From NCBI GenBank assembly GCA_020629965.1, contig JAHDCG010000027.1, positions 1 to 41,161 on the forward strand: DNA of 41,161 nucleotides, read 5' to 3'. Below are positions 30,762-39,600 of this stretch, one piece after another. The translations under genes and the position numbers were made by a program. The notes beneath the pieces were generated by a model that saw only the letters and a program-made list of their open reading frames with translations, was not told the origin of the DNA and ran no database searches. The first letter of the stretch is position 1. Each line of letters opens with the position of its first letter. The stretch is from Saprospiraceae bacterium. Its GTDB lineage: Bacteria > Bacteroidota > Bacteroidia > Chitinophagales > Saprospiraceae.

Positions 30762-32870
30762 TCAATAAAACTTCACCAAAGTCACCACCAAAATAATCAG
30801 GAAAAATGCGGGAAAGTACGATGCTTTGAATATCTGATTGTCGTTGAAGTCGAAGATTTTACTCTTGTCTTTGGTGTAAGTAATCAAATTTGCCGTCGAG
30901 GTCACAAGCATGAAATAGGCGACAAAATAAAAGTACTCGATGTAAATCAAATCGGCGGTGACAATCTCCTTACGCATATCGATGTGCGAAAAAATCAGGA
31001 CGAAAAAGAAAGCCGCCATGCTTTCGATAATGCCTTGCCGTTCCTGTGTCTTGTGGCAGGCATAAATCAAAATGAAGACCATAATCAGTGTGACGAATAT
31101 AGGGATTAAATACGTCACAAAAGCATTGAGCAGCAAGCGGCGGGTGTGAACGTTGTAGTGCAGCACGGGCACCTCTTCAAAAAGTGCCTTTTGACCGTAG
31201 CCGAAATCAGAGTCATAAGTCTCCGTCGAGTAGTTGAAATAACTCTCTAAAATCTCGCTGCCGGGAATGCGAATGTCGGGATTTAAACCGCTTTTGCGCG
31301 AAGGATTGGTATATGTATAGCTCGCCAAATCCGGCGTTAAAATCAAATTGTCATTATTATCCGATGGCGTGATTCTAATGTTGATGTGTCGCTTATCCAG
31401 GGGGAAATCGGAGTAGTTCAAATTGAGCAGCAACGTCACCCGAAAATCCCAACCGACGAGCAGATAACCGGGTCCGGCGGCACTCGGTTCGATGATTTTG
31501 CGATAGGACTCCTCCAAATATTCCGCTTCGGAGAAAGGTGACATCTGCGGTAACTGTACGCCGATGCTGACTTCTTCCGCGAGGGCTAAAGGATATTTCT
31601 GCCAAATTTTTCCGCCGACGTTGAGGTTGTAGCTGTCCTGAAATTCCATGCGCTCGACATACATACCCGTCGGTATCGGTGTCGGTTTAGCGGTTTTGAG
31701 CGTGTCGGCTTTCAGATGTTGCGCGGTGATAAACTGACTCAATGCGGTCAGGTCGGTTATCGGCGGACTTTTCTCGTCGCCGTGTACTTTTTTGTCGGTG
31801 TGCTGCAGTTGACCGACTAAGAAAATATTTGCGATTAAAAGCACCGATGCCAGGAGGCTCAAAATCCAAATTTCCCGCTCGTCCAAGTAGTCTTTGCCGA
31901 AAATTATCCCCATAATACAGACCAACAAAAAGGACAAAGAAATCGCAATTCTGATAAATTTTCGGTTCAATACTTTCGAGTCGTCCAAAAAGTCTTCCTT
32001 ATAAAAAAACAGACCGATGCCCCAACCCGACGTCGGTATTTTATCATAGAAAAAGAGTGTTTCTTCCCCGCTTTCTTCCTCTGCAAATTCAACTTTTCCC
32101 GACTCGCCCGCCAACAGTTCCGCGTAGGCATTTGCCAATACCGGATTGGTTTCCGTCTGCACTTCTCCTAATTTTGTCGTGCCCACGTACTCATTCACCG
32201 GGTGTGCCAAAAACGTGCCTTCCTTCGAGGTTATCAGTCCGTAGCCCGTCTTGCCGAGAGCAAGTTTGTGCACCAGTTCTTTAAAGCCGCTCGCCACAAA
32301 ACTCATCGTAATCGTGCCGCGTACCCGGCCTTTTTTTTCGCCGCTTGTGTAATAAAACGGAATGCCGTAATCGACGTACCAATCCTGCGCCGCCTTCGCA
32401 AAGTAAGGCTCTACCCACTTCGCGCCCTCGTCCCGCACCTCGGTGTACCAAGCCGTCCCGCTGACGTTTTTGTCAAAGTAATCGTAGCTTTTTCCGACGT
32501 ACAAATAGTCCTGCGTGCCCTTGTTGTAGTACGGACAAAACAGCCGTTTTTCATCGGAAAACGCACCCGGTTCGTAGCAAGCCGTCACGCCCTGTATGCC
32601 CGCAATACTTTCCGCGCTTTCTTTGATAATGCGTTCAATTTCCGCTTCGGTGTAGTCGTTACTGCCGAATAAATCCGCCAGTCGATTGCCTTCCGCCGTG
32701 ATTTCGGACAGTATTGTATCGACTCGGTCGCGCAGTAAGGCGGTCGTCTCCGCGCCTTCCTTTTGGGCGTAGGCTTCTCTTTGTTTTTGAAATTGCAGGT
32801 AATCAAAAATCAAGTAGGCTGTCCATAAAAACAGAATAATACCGATACCGTAGAAGAGTTTTTTAAACAT
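30762..32870 (-). CDS. Predicted 7-TM receptor channel: periplasmic dCache sensor fused to a pentameric ligand-gated ion channel module
   Basis: Part by part in the 702-residue protein: TM1 at about 5-22. A periplasmic dCache-like domain at about 35-295 shows GTAWYTEVRDEGAKWVEPYF (138-157), TGYGLITSKEGTFLAHP (208-224) and the closing SGWGIGLFFYKEDF (281-294). TM2 lies at about 306-326 and TM3 at 336-355. A second periplasmic beta-rich domain (about 360-575) contains GWDFRVTLLLNLNYSDFPLD; FPLD at 489-492 matches the invariant Pro-loop motif (F/Y)P(F/L)D of pentameric ligand-gated channels. Then come M1 (578-603, with Pro590), M2 (612-630), M3 (638-663, with YFYFVA as in GLIC M3) and M4 (684-700). 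The positions give cytoplasmic N-terminus, both sensors outside and C-terminus outside, as the channel fold requires. No Cys pair brackets FPLD, as in bacterial homologues. Channel assignment is inference from motifs and topology; a channel-derived signalling receptor is the alternative. Confidence 0.72.
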   Translation of the reverse strand: MFKKLFYGIGIILFLWTAYLIFDYLQFQKQREAYAQKEGAETTALLRDRVDTILSEITAEGNRLADLFGSNDYTEAEIERIIKESAESIAGIQGVTACYEPGAFSDEKRLFCPYYNKGTQDYLYVGKSYDYFDKNVSGTAWYTEVRDEGAKWVEPYFAKAAQDWYVDYGIPFYYTSGEKKGRVRGTITMSFVASGFKELVHKLALGKTGYGLITSKEGTFLAHPVNEYVGTTKLGEVQTETNPVLANAYAELLAGESGKVEFAEEESGEETLFFYDKIPTSGWGIGLFFYKEDFLDDSKVLNRKFIRIAISLSFLLVCIMGIIFGKDYLDEREIWILSLLASVLLIANIFLVGQLQHTDKKVHGDEKSPPITDLTALSQFITAQHLKADTLKTAKPTPIPTGMYVERMEFQDSYNLNVGGKIWQKYPLALAEEVSIGVQLPQMSPFSEAEYLEESYRKIIEPSAAGPGYLLVGWDFRVTLLLNLNYSDFPLDKRHINIRITPSDNNDNLILTPDLASYTYTNPSRKSGLNPDIRIPGSEILESYFNYSTETYDSDFGYGQKALFEEVPVLHYNVHTRRLLLNAFVTYLIPIFVTLIMVFILIYACHKTQERQGIIESMAAFFFVLIFSHIDMRKEIVTADLIYIEYFYFVAYFMLVTSTANLITYTKDKSKIFDFNDNQIFKASYFPAFFLIILVVTLVKFY

Positions 32871-32975
32871 CCGGAGTTTTCTTGCATATAGTATGCCGTA
32901 AAAAAATATACGTTTGATTCTTTTTTCAAAATCTTAGAACCGAGAGCCAAAATACAAAAGAAATTATTATTCGCA

Positions 32976-32983
32976 AATTTACC
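32976..32983 (-). promoter_or_regulatory. Candidate -7 element (TAAATTTG) of the receptor-channel gene
   Basis: The minus strand reads TAAATTTGCG, matching TAnnTTTG followed by C, about 106 bp before the ATG at 32870 and just past the terminator of the preceding gene. A TTG lies about 16 bases further upstream, a little short for a -33 box. It suggests the receptor gene is transcribed alone. Confidence 0.45.
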
Positions 32984-32998
32984 GTTTGTCCGAAACGC

Positions 32999-33036
32999 AA
33001 AAAAGCAGCGCAATCCTAAGACTGCGCTGCTTTTTT
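32999..33036 (-). terminator. Strong terminator of the charged secreted protein gene
   Basis: GCAGCGCA (33005-33012) pairs with TGCGCTGC (33023-33030) and the flanking A6/T6 extend the stem to 14 bp. On the minus strand it ends in a T run, 20 bp past the stop codon at 33057. It is nearly symmetrical and could work on both strands. Confidence 0.88.
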
Positions 33037-33056
33037 TGGTCAGAAAAAAGAAATTA

Positions 33057-33617
33057 TCAGTTTCCTCTTTTCATTTTTTCACCTTCGACTTTTTGCTTAG
33101 ACTTCGACTTTTGCGTTTTTCCGTCTGCCGATTCGACTTCGGTTTTTACCTTAGTTTTACTTTTCATATCGTCGCCGTCGATTTTCGTTTTCTTGTCAAT
33201 GCTGCGTTCGACTTCCGCGCCGTTGTCGCTTTCGATTTCTTCCTCGATTTGGACTTTGCGCTTCATATCGTCGCCGTCGATTTTGGTTTTCATTTCAACC
33301 TCGCCTTCGACTTCTTCGCCGGTGCGGGTTGTGCCGTCATACTCGATTTCGATTTCCTCCTCTACGTCGCCGTCATTTTCGACGTCGCGCATGATTTCGA
33401 TTTCACCTTCGAGCATTGTACCGTCTTCGGTCGTGACTTTAAATTCGGTTTCTTTTTCCAAATCACCGTCTTTGTCTTTGTCCATTTTGGTGACAACTTT
33501 TTCAACGGTTTTTTCGGTCATTTTGCTTTGCTCTTTCGCGGGTTTAGTTTGCGCAAAAGTCACGGCGGAAAACATCATTGCCAACGCCAAAGCGGTTAAA
33601 AATTTTAAATTTTTCAT
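33057..33617 (-). CDS. Small secreted, highly charged repeat protein of unknown function
   Basis: A 186-residue protein I do not recognise. A signal peptide (1-22, LTALALAMMFSAVTFAQ) is followed by a sequence almost entirely of Lys, Glu, Asp, Thr and Val, with no Cys and few aromatic residues. Imperfect repeats occur: KTKIDGDDMKRKVQIEEEIE is followed 35 residues later by KTKIDGDDMKSKTKVKTEVE. An earlier, weaker unit (TEFKVTTEDGTMLEGEIEI) resembles them. Alternating charged and beta-branched residues suggest extended strands or a disordered polyampholyte in the periplasm or outside; that is inference. It has its own strong terminator and is separated from the GT39-like gene upstream by a 210-bp gap that includes the palindrome GTGAATA-GTT-TATTCAC (33709-33725). 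Confidence 0.75.
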   Translation of the reverse strand: MKNLKFLTALALAMMFSAVTFAQTKPAKEQSKMTEKTVEKVVTKMDKDKDGDLEKETEFKVTTEDGTMLEGEIEIMRDVENDGDVEEEIEIEYDGTTRTGEEVEGEVEMKTKIDGDDMKRKVQIEEEIESDNGAEVERSIDKKTKIDGDDMKSKTKVKTEVESADGKTQKSKSKQKVEGEKMKRGN

Positions 33618-33827
33618 CTGTAAAAATAAGTTTGGTTAGAGATTTTTCGGAGTCAAACGCACTTGCGATTCGATTTTATAATTCCGAAAAATCAGTAAAG
33701 ATTTTAGTGTGAATAGTTTATTCACTTCGTAAATGATAAGGTGCAGACCGGCGGGTTTGTTCGGTAAAACGATCTTGCAAGGCGATTATTTATAATATTT
33801 TAACGATTGTCATTGTTTACTCTGATT

Positions 33828-35258
33828 TTATTTTGTCAACGCAAAAATGCGCACTTCCTCTTTTGCAAAAATCTCTTTTCCCAATTGGTTTTTTACTTTG
33901 TTTTCCGCTGCACGCGAAGTTGAAATCAAATATTCCGCGCCTTCATTTTTATACACTTCCAACGCCTCGCTCGTCAATTTATCCTCCCAAAAACTCCACC
34001 CTTTTCTGCCCGTGTAATAGTGCATTATCGCGGCGGAAATATCATTGCCGACCACCACCGGAGCATCGGGCGGCAGCACCGCTTGTATCTCTTTTTTGTA
34101 AATCTGTAAGGTGCTGCGTTGACTCATATCCCACCGGCTGTTCATGCGCAGATAGGCAGTCAGAGGTACGACCGCGATGCAGATATACAGTAGAATTTTC
34201 GCGGTTTTGTTACCGTTTAACAAGGTTTTTGCACCGAGCGCAACGAGTAAAAATATCAGCGGCAAAAAGGGTAAAAAGTAATAATCGTGGCTTTTTCCGA
34301 CCACATTCAACTCATACAAAAAATAAAGAGCCAAAACCGCAAACCAAGCAAGGAAGGGAATTACAGCCCGTTTACGATAATACTTTTGTCGAAAGAAAAT
34401 GAAAATGCCGACCAAGAAAGGCAGCAACGCACCGAAGTTGAGCAGATTTTCGGGTAAAGTCGAAATGAGGTGATGTTGAAAATAATCCGCCGCAACCCGC
34501 AGACTGCTTTCGCTCGCAAAAATGCCTTTGACTACGGGGTTTCCTTCCCAGGTCGGAATCACCCAAGCGTACCACAGTAAGGGCAAAATTTGCGGCGCAA
34601 AAACAAGGGCAACGTCGCGCACAAAACCGGAAATATTCTGCCGCACGGTCAGCAATAAATACACGCCGGGAAGTGCGCAGTACAACACGAACGGCAATTT
34701 AGCAGCCGTAGCGAGCATGTATAGAAGCCCGGCGCAAAAGAGCAAAAGCGTTGATTTTCTTTGCCGCGAAAGCAGAAAAACCGTCGTCGCCCATATCCCG
34801 CAGCAGAGCGCGAAATTATCGGGCATCGGCGCGACCGTGAAATAGTAAAAGGTAGGCGAAAAACTGAAAAACCACGCCGCCGCGAGTGCGATAATTTTCT
34901 TTTTCGTCAACAGATAAACCAACCAAAAAAAACCGACGACCGAAGCCACTCCGGTCAGCAAAGACAGCAGCCGCGTAATGATAATCCGGTCACTGCCCGC
35001 CGCCCGATATACCGCCCCGAAGAGCCACTGCATGACGGGAAATTCCATGCGAAAAATGCCGTCGGTCGCCCCGCGATTGTCTCGACGCGGATTGAAAATA
35101 TTGAAATCTTCGTGCGCAAAATTGAGAATATTATTTTGCGTCATCGCTTGGCGGTAGGCGTGCATGCTTTGGATATCGACCCGAAACGCGGGCGCGTGCA
35201 AGAGCGTGTAGAGAAATAACCAAGCAAAAAACGGCAGCAGTATTGTTCGTTTCTTCAT
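33828..35258 (-). CDS. GT39-like multi-spanning membrane glycosyltransferase
   Basis: A 476-residue inner-membrane protein with about ten hydrophobic segments in the first 360 residues and a soluble C-terminal part. It resembles the ArnT/PMT-like family (glycosyltransferase family 39, GT-C fold), which transfers sugars from polyprenyl-phosphate donors on the periplasmic side. Typical marks are the first-loop motif MHAYRQAMTQNNILNFAHED (about 32-51), NIFNPRRDNRGATDG (53-67), EFPVMQWLFGAVY (about 72-84) and RLLSLLTGVASVVGFFWLVY. The motif has HAYRQ where others carry DE or WRQ, as in many Bacteroidota members. The acceptor and sugar are unknown. Its gene lies downstream of the aspartic protease gene on the same strand (84 bp gap) and they may be co-transcribed. 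No surface-polysaccharide cluster is visible. Confidence 0.8.
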   Translation of the reverse strand: MKKRTILLPFFAWLFLYTLLHAPAFRVDIQSMHAYRQAMTQNNILNFAHEDFNIFNPRRDNRGATDGIFRMEFPVMQWLFGAVYRAAGSDRIIITRLLSLLTGVASVVGFFWLVYLLTKKKIIALAAAWFFSFSPTFYYFTVAPMPDNFALCCGIWATTVFLLSRQRKSTLLLFCAGLLYMLATAAKLPFVLYCALPGVYLLLTVRQNISGFVRDVALVFAPQILPLLWYAWVIPTWEGNPVVKGIFASESSLRVAADYFQHHLISTLPENLLNFGALLPFLVGIFIFFRQKYYRKRAVIPFLAWFAVLALYFLYELNVVGKSHDYYFLPFLPLIFLLVALGAKTLLNGNKTAKILLYICIAVVPLTAYLRMNSRWDMSQRSTLQIYKKEIQAVLPPDAPVVVGNDISAAIMHYYTGRKGWSFWEDKLTSEALEVYKNEGAEYLISTSRAAENKVKNQLGKEIFAKEEVRIFALTK

Positions 35259-35342
35259 GCGAAAATCGAGTCAAATTTTTATTTGAAATCAGCGCGTGAA
35301 GATAGTGAAAACAGGCAAAGCAGAGAAAAATCGCCGCGTTTT

Positions 35343-36266
35343 CTACCAAACGTACAGCTTTTGTTTTTTGTAATTGATGGAAATAACCGCTGACTCGAAG
35401 AAGGGAAAACCCAAAAGTCCGTCTAAAGCAAAATCCATATCACCTTTGACGCCGGAGAGGTCGGTGAAAAGATATTTCATGTTTTGAAAAGACTCTTTTT
35501 GAATACGCGTGTCGGAAATACGGGCGGAAACCGAGACGACCTCCTGCCGATTCATACCGACGAGTTTCTCTTTTTTTACTTTGCTCAACATCGACTTCGG
35601 CAAAAATTTTAGAAAGGACTCGTCCAGCAGATTGGATTCCGCACCGCAGTCTAAACCCAAATACGCCGTTTGGTCGCCGATTTTTACTTTTAAAACGGGT
35701 AAATGGTCGATCATTTCCAGATTAAAAACTGCTTTGGGTTTGCGGTCTTTGTGCCACACGGATTTGCGGTCGCGCGAAAGGACGAGTTGTTTGTTTTGAT
35801 AATCAAAAAGAACCTCCGCGTTTTTTAATAAGTCGTAACCAATTAAACCCGCGAGTTCCATGCCCGCCGCAGCTTCCAGATGACTGATATTCACGACCAG
35901 AGCGTTGGTATTACCGCGCCGCATACCCGCCCATTCAAAGCGGGAAACGACGGTTTCGCTCGAAGCCGTTAATGCGGAAAACTCCGCACTCATATTTTTT
36001 TCTTTATTTGATTTTTTACCGTTGAGAATGAGACCCGGCGCGCCGGTGTCCAGCATAAAGGTCTTCGGTTTTCCTTCCAAGCGGGCGTTAACGAAAATCT
36101 TTCCGTCGGCGAGTTGAAAAGGAACATAAACTAAATCACCCGGTAAAGCGGGTTCGTTTTCCAAAAAATTATCGCTGCCCAGAAATGCGATATCATTGTT
36201 TTGGGCAAATACGGGTGAGAAAATACTAAACAGCAGGTAGGTACATAAGTAAATTAAATTTTTCAT
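35343..36266 (-). CDS. Retropepsin-like aspartic protease, secreted
   Basis: A 307-residue protein with a signal peptide (1-21, ending PVFAQ). It shows two pepsin/retropepsin-type active-site motifs in one chain: Asp73-Thr-Gly-Ala in FMLDTGAPGLILNG and Asp206-Cys-Gly-Ala in AYLGLDCGAESNLLDE. Each is followed by a hydrophobic-hydrophobic-Gly-type segment (LAGLIGYDLLKNAEVLFDY near 138-156; DGLLGFPFFESAVISINYKK near 280-300), the pattern of single-chain bilobal clan AA proteases. Replacement of the usual Ser/Thr by Cys207 in the second motif is unusual. It is expected in the periplasm or outside the cell. Substrate is unknown. ATG at 36266. The gap upstream (36267-36625) holds only AT-rich sequence and phrase repeats. 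Confidence 0.8.
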   Translation of the reverse strand: MKNLIYLCTYLLFSIFSPVFAQNNDIAFLGSDNFLENEPALPGDLVYVPFQLADGKIFVNARLEGKPKTFMLDTGAPGLILNGKKSNKEKNMSAEFSALTASSETVVSRFEWAGMRRGNTNALVVNISHLEAAAGMELAGLIGYDLLKNAEVLFDYQNKQLVLSRDRKSVWHKDRKPKAVFNLEMIDHLPVLKVKIGDQTAYLGLDCGAESNLLDESFLKFLPKSMLSKVKKEKLVGMNRQEVVSVSARISDTRIQKESFQNMKYLFTDLSGVKGDMDFALDGLLGFPFFESAVISINYKKQKLYVW

Positions 36267-36691
36267 ACGCCTCGGTTTTTTTATTCCGCGGCAACGTCTT
36301 TTTTCATGTTCACGTCACGTCAGATTGGTCTTTGATATTTTTAATGTTAAATAAAAGTACAGGAAACTTCTCAAAATAACAAGTTTTGGACAAGATAAGT
36401 TTACTTTTAATTTACATTAAGTTAACACAGTCTGAATTTTGTTGAATTATTGAGTCGTTGAATCGTCGAGCGCGTCAAACCGGAAACCGAATATACGCAC
36501 GGAATTTTGCCATAACTCAATCGTATTGAAGGGGAACATTTGTTAGTGCCGGCTTCATACTTGACTATATTAAAAAACTGCGTACGGTTTTGGCGATCTA
36601 ACCATTCAACACCACAACGGTTCAACAAAAAACGCCCGCTGCAAAAATCATTTCACAGCGGGCATTCTATCAATTTAAACTTGATCGGAGA
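36267..36691. other. Gene-free spacer with phrase repeats and a terminator
   Basis: The spacer is AT-rich. It contains TTGTTGAATTATTGAGTCG (36438-36456) and an inverted relative ending GTTCAACAAAAAACG (36620-36634). The same word type (CAACGATTCAACAAAAA) appears at about 30697-30713 beside another convergent spacer. The terminator of the giant gene lies at 36626-36663. No gene is seen. Confidence 0.5.
36626..36663 (-). terminator. Terminator of the second giant repeat protein gene
   Basis: GCCCGCTG (36634-36641) pairs with CAGCGGGC (36656-36663). On the minus strand the stem is followed by a T-rich tract (36632-36626). It lies 29 bp past the stop codon at 36692. Confidence 0.85.
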
Positions 36692-39600
36692 TTATTCCTC
36701 TCGCAGCAAGGTAACATCACCGCTGAAAACTTCCGTGTGTCCGTCGGTGAAAAGTATTTCCGCTTTCCAAACGTAAACGCCGGTGTTCATCATCTCGCCG
36801 TTGTGGTCGCCGCGCCAGCCGAAATCTTCGTCATCCGGCGACGCATTAAAGATTTGAAAGACGGGTTCTCCCCACCGCGTATAAACCGATAAGTTTAAAA
36901 CGGTCTGCACATTTTCGCCGCCCTGCACGTAAAAAACGTCGTTGTTTTCATCGTTATTCGGTGAAAATCCGGTCGGCAGAAAAACGCGATAACCTTTGTC
37001 CACAAACACGGTCAGCGAAGTACTCACCGTGCAGCCCTCTTCGTTCACTGCCGAAAATGTGTATTCGGTCGTTTCCGTCGGCGTCGCATTGGTAACGATG
37101 CAGGAGTCGCAGGAAATGCCGGCCCCCTCCCATACCCACGCTGCGGGCGTAAAATTCGGCTCGGGGTCTAAGGTCAGACTATCGCCTAAAGTGATGGTTG
37201 GCGTTGCGCCCAAATCCGCAAAAAGCGGAGGCACGCCGGGAAAATTCAGCGTATCCGTCGCCGTGCATCCGTTGGCATCTTCGATAGTCAGCTCGTACTG
37301 CCCCGATGCCAGACCGGTGAAAACGGATGTTGTCGTCGCCTCTTCCGCATTCAGGCTGTACACGTAAGGTGCCGTGCCGCCGCTGACCTCGGTGACGCTA
37401 ATTATACCCGTCTCGTTCAGACAGCTCAATTCCGTTTGTTCAACGGCGAAAGTAAGCGAGTCGGGTTCGGTCAATTCTACGGTCAGCGTTTCGGTGCAGC
37501 CGTTGATGTCGGTGACGGTGACGGTTTGGCTGCCTGCCGTCAGGTCGTTATTAAACGGTCCGGTCACGCCGTTACTCCAGAGGTAGGTCAGAGTGCCGGT
37601 CCCGCCGCTTGCCGTGACTTCCGCCGTGCCGTCGCTGCCCGCCGCGCAACTGACATTATTGATGCTCGAAGCCGAAACAGTAACGGCTGCGGGACTTTCG
37701 ACGGCGACCGTCAGGTCGATTTCCAGACCTTCGTCGTCCGTTAAGACAATCGCATAATTTCCGGCGGGCAAATTTTCCGTTAAAATCACTTCTCCGAAAC
37801 CGGCAATTTCTCCGGCGCCGTTTTGCCCGTTGCCCGAATAAGTGTAGATGAATGGCGGATTTCCTTCCGTAGCCGATAAGGTAAAAGAGCCGTCATTTCC
37901 GCCGAAACAAGTAACGCCGCTCGCCTGTAAATCAGCCACAATGCCGCATGCCGTGACCGATAAATTAAGCATAACGATAGAGTCGCAACCTGCTTGATTT
38001 TGTAAAATGACTTCGTAATCGCCCGTCGCATCGAAGGTTTCGTTGCCGAGGGTGAAGGTCTCGCCGGTACATAAATCGACGGCAAGGTCGGTGATTTCAT
38101 TGGTCAAAACCGTCAAATCCAAATTCACCAAACTGTCGCAACCCGCAGCGGTCATCAGGTTCACGGCGTATTGACCGGTCGCATCGAAGGTTTCGGTGCC
38201 GACGGTAAAGGTCTCACCCGCACACACTTCAGCGGTCAGCGGAAAGACTTCATTCGGCAGCACCTCTAAATATAAAAGCACGATGCTGTCGCAGCCGTTT
38301 TCGTTCAAAAGCTCGATAACATAATCGCCGGCGGCGGTAAATTCCTGCGTATCGACAAAAACCGACTCGCCGCCGCAAATGGTTTCTTCAATGGTTTCCT
38401 CGTCTAATTCGTACACGGTCAGCGACAGATTAACAAGACTGTCACAGCCCGACGCTGCCGTTAATTCTATGCTGTAATCACCCGCTGCGGTAAATATTTC
38501 GTTCCCGATTTCCGCTTCTTCGCCCTCGCAGATAAACATTTCAACGTCCTCGACGGCGAAGGCAATGACCGTTAAATTCAAATCTACAATACTGTCGCAG
38601 CCGGCAAAGGAGGTCAGATTGATGACGTAATTTCCGCTTGCGTCAAAGGTTTGCGTGCCGATGGTAATTTCTTCACCTTCGCACAAGGTCTCGTTTAAAG
38701 ACTCGGTCTGCGGTTGCAGAACGGTCAAATTCAGATTTACCAAACTGTCACAGCCGCCCGTAGCGGTCAAGGAAACGGAGTAATCGCCCGCTGCGGTAAA
38801 TTCTTCGGTATCGACGAAAAAACTCTCGCCCTCACAGATAGTTTCGGTCAAATTTTCGGTCAAAACGTCGATGACGCTCAAATCCAAATTTACGATGCTG
38901 TCGCAGCCCGCCGTCGTTTGCAGATTGACAACGTAGCTGCCGGTTGCGTTAAAATCTTCGGTGCCGACGGTAAATATTTCGCCGCTGCAAATTTGCTCGA
39001 CCAAGTCGATTTCGTAGCTTTCGTTGACGGTTAATGCCAAATTTACCAAACTGTCGCAACCCGAAGCGGCGGTTAACTCGACCTGATAATCGCCCGTCTC
39101 GGTAAAAGTTTCGCTGCCGACGGTAAAGGTCGCGTCGCCGCAAAGGGACTCGACGAGGTTGGTTTCTATGACTTCGACGACCGTCAAATTCAAATCGACG
39201 ATAGAATCGCAGCCGTTTTGAGTGATGAGATTTACCGTATAATCGCCCGTCGCGTTAAAATCTTCGGTGCCGACGGTGAAGATTTCGCCCGCACAAATAA
39301 CTTCGGTCAGTGCCGGAGAAAAAGTCGGGTTGACCGTCAAATTCAAATTTACCAAACTGTCACAGCCCGCGACCGCCGTCAGCGGCACGGAATAATCGCC
39401 CGCCGTCGTAAAAGTTTCTGTGCCGACGGTGACGCTTTCGCCTGCACAAATTACCTCGTTTAAATCGGTGACAATGGAAGTCAAAACCGTCAAATCCAAA
39501 TCGACGATGGAGTCACAACCGCTTTCCGCCGTGAGGTTGACGGTGTACATGCCGGTCGCGTTAAAAGTTTCCGAACCGACCGTATAGCTGTCGCCGTCGC

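Noticed and set aside
30762-32870. Methyl-accepting chemotaxis protein or sensor kinase
   Set aside because: A Cache domain suggests these, but there is no HAMP, coiled-coil signalling, kinase, GGDEF or other cytoplasmic domain; after the Cache there are only membrane segments and a second periplasmic domain.
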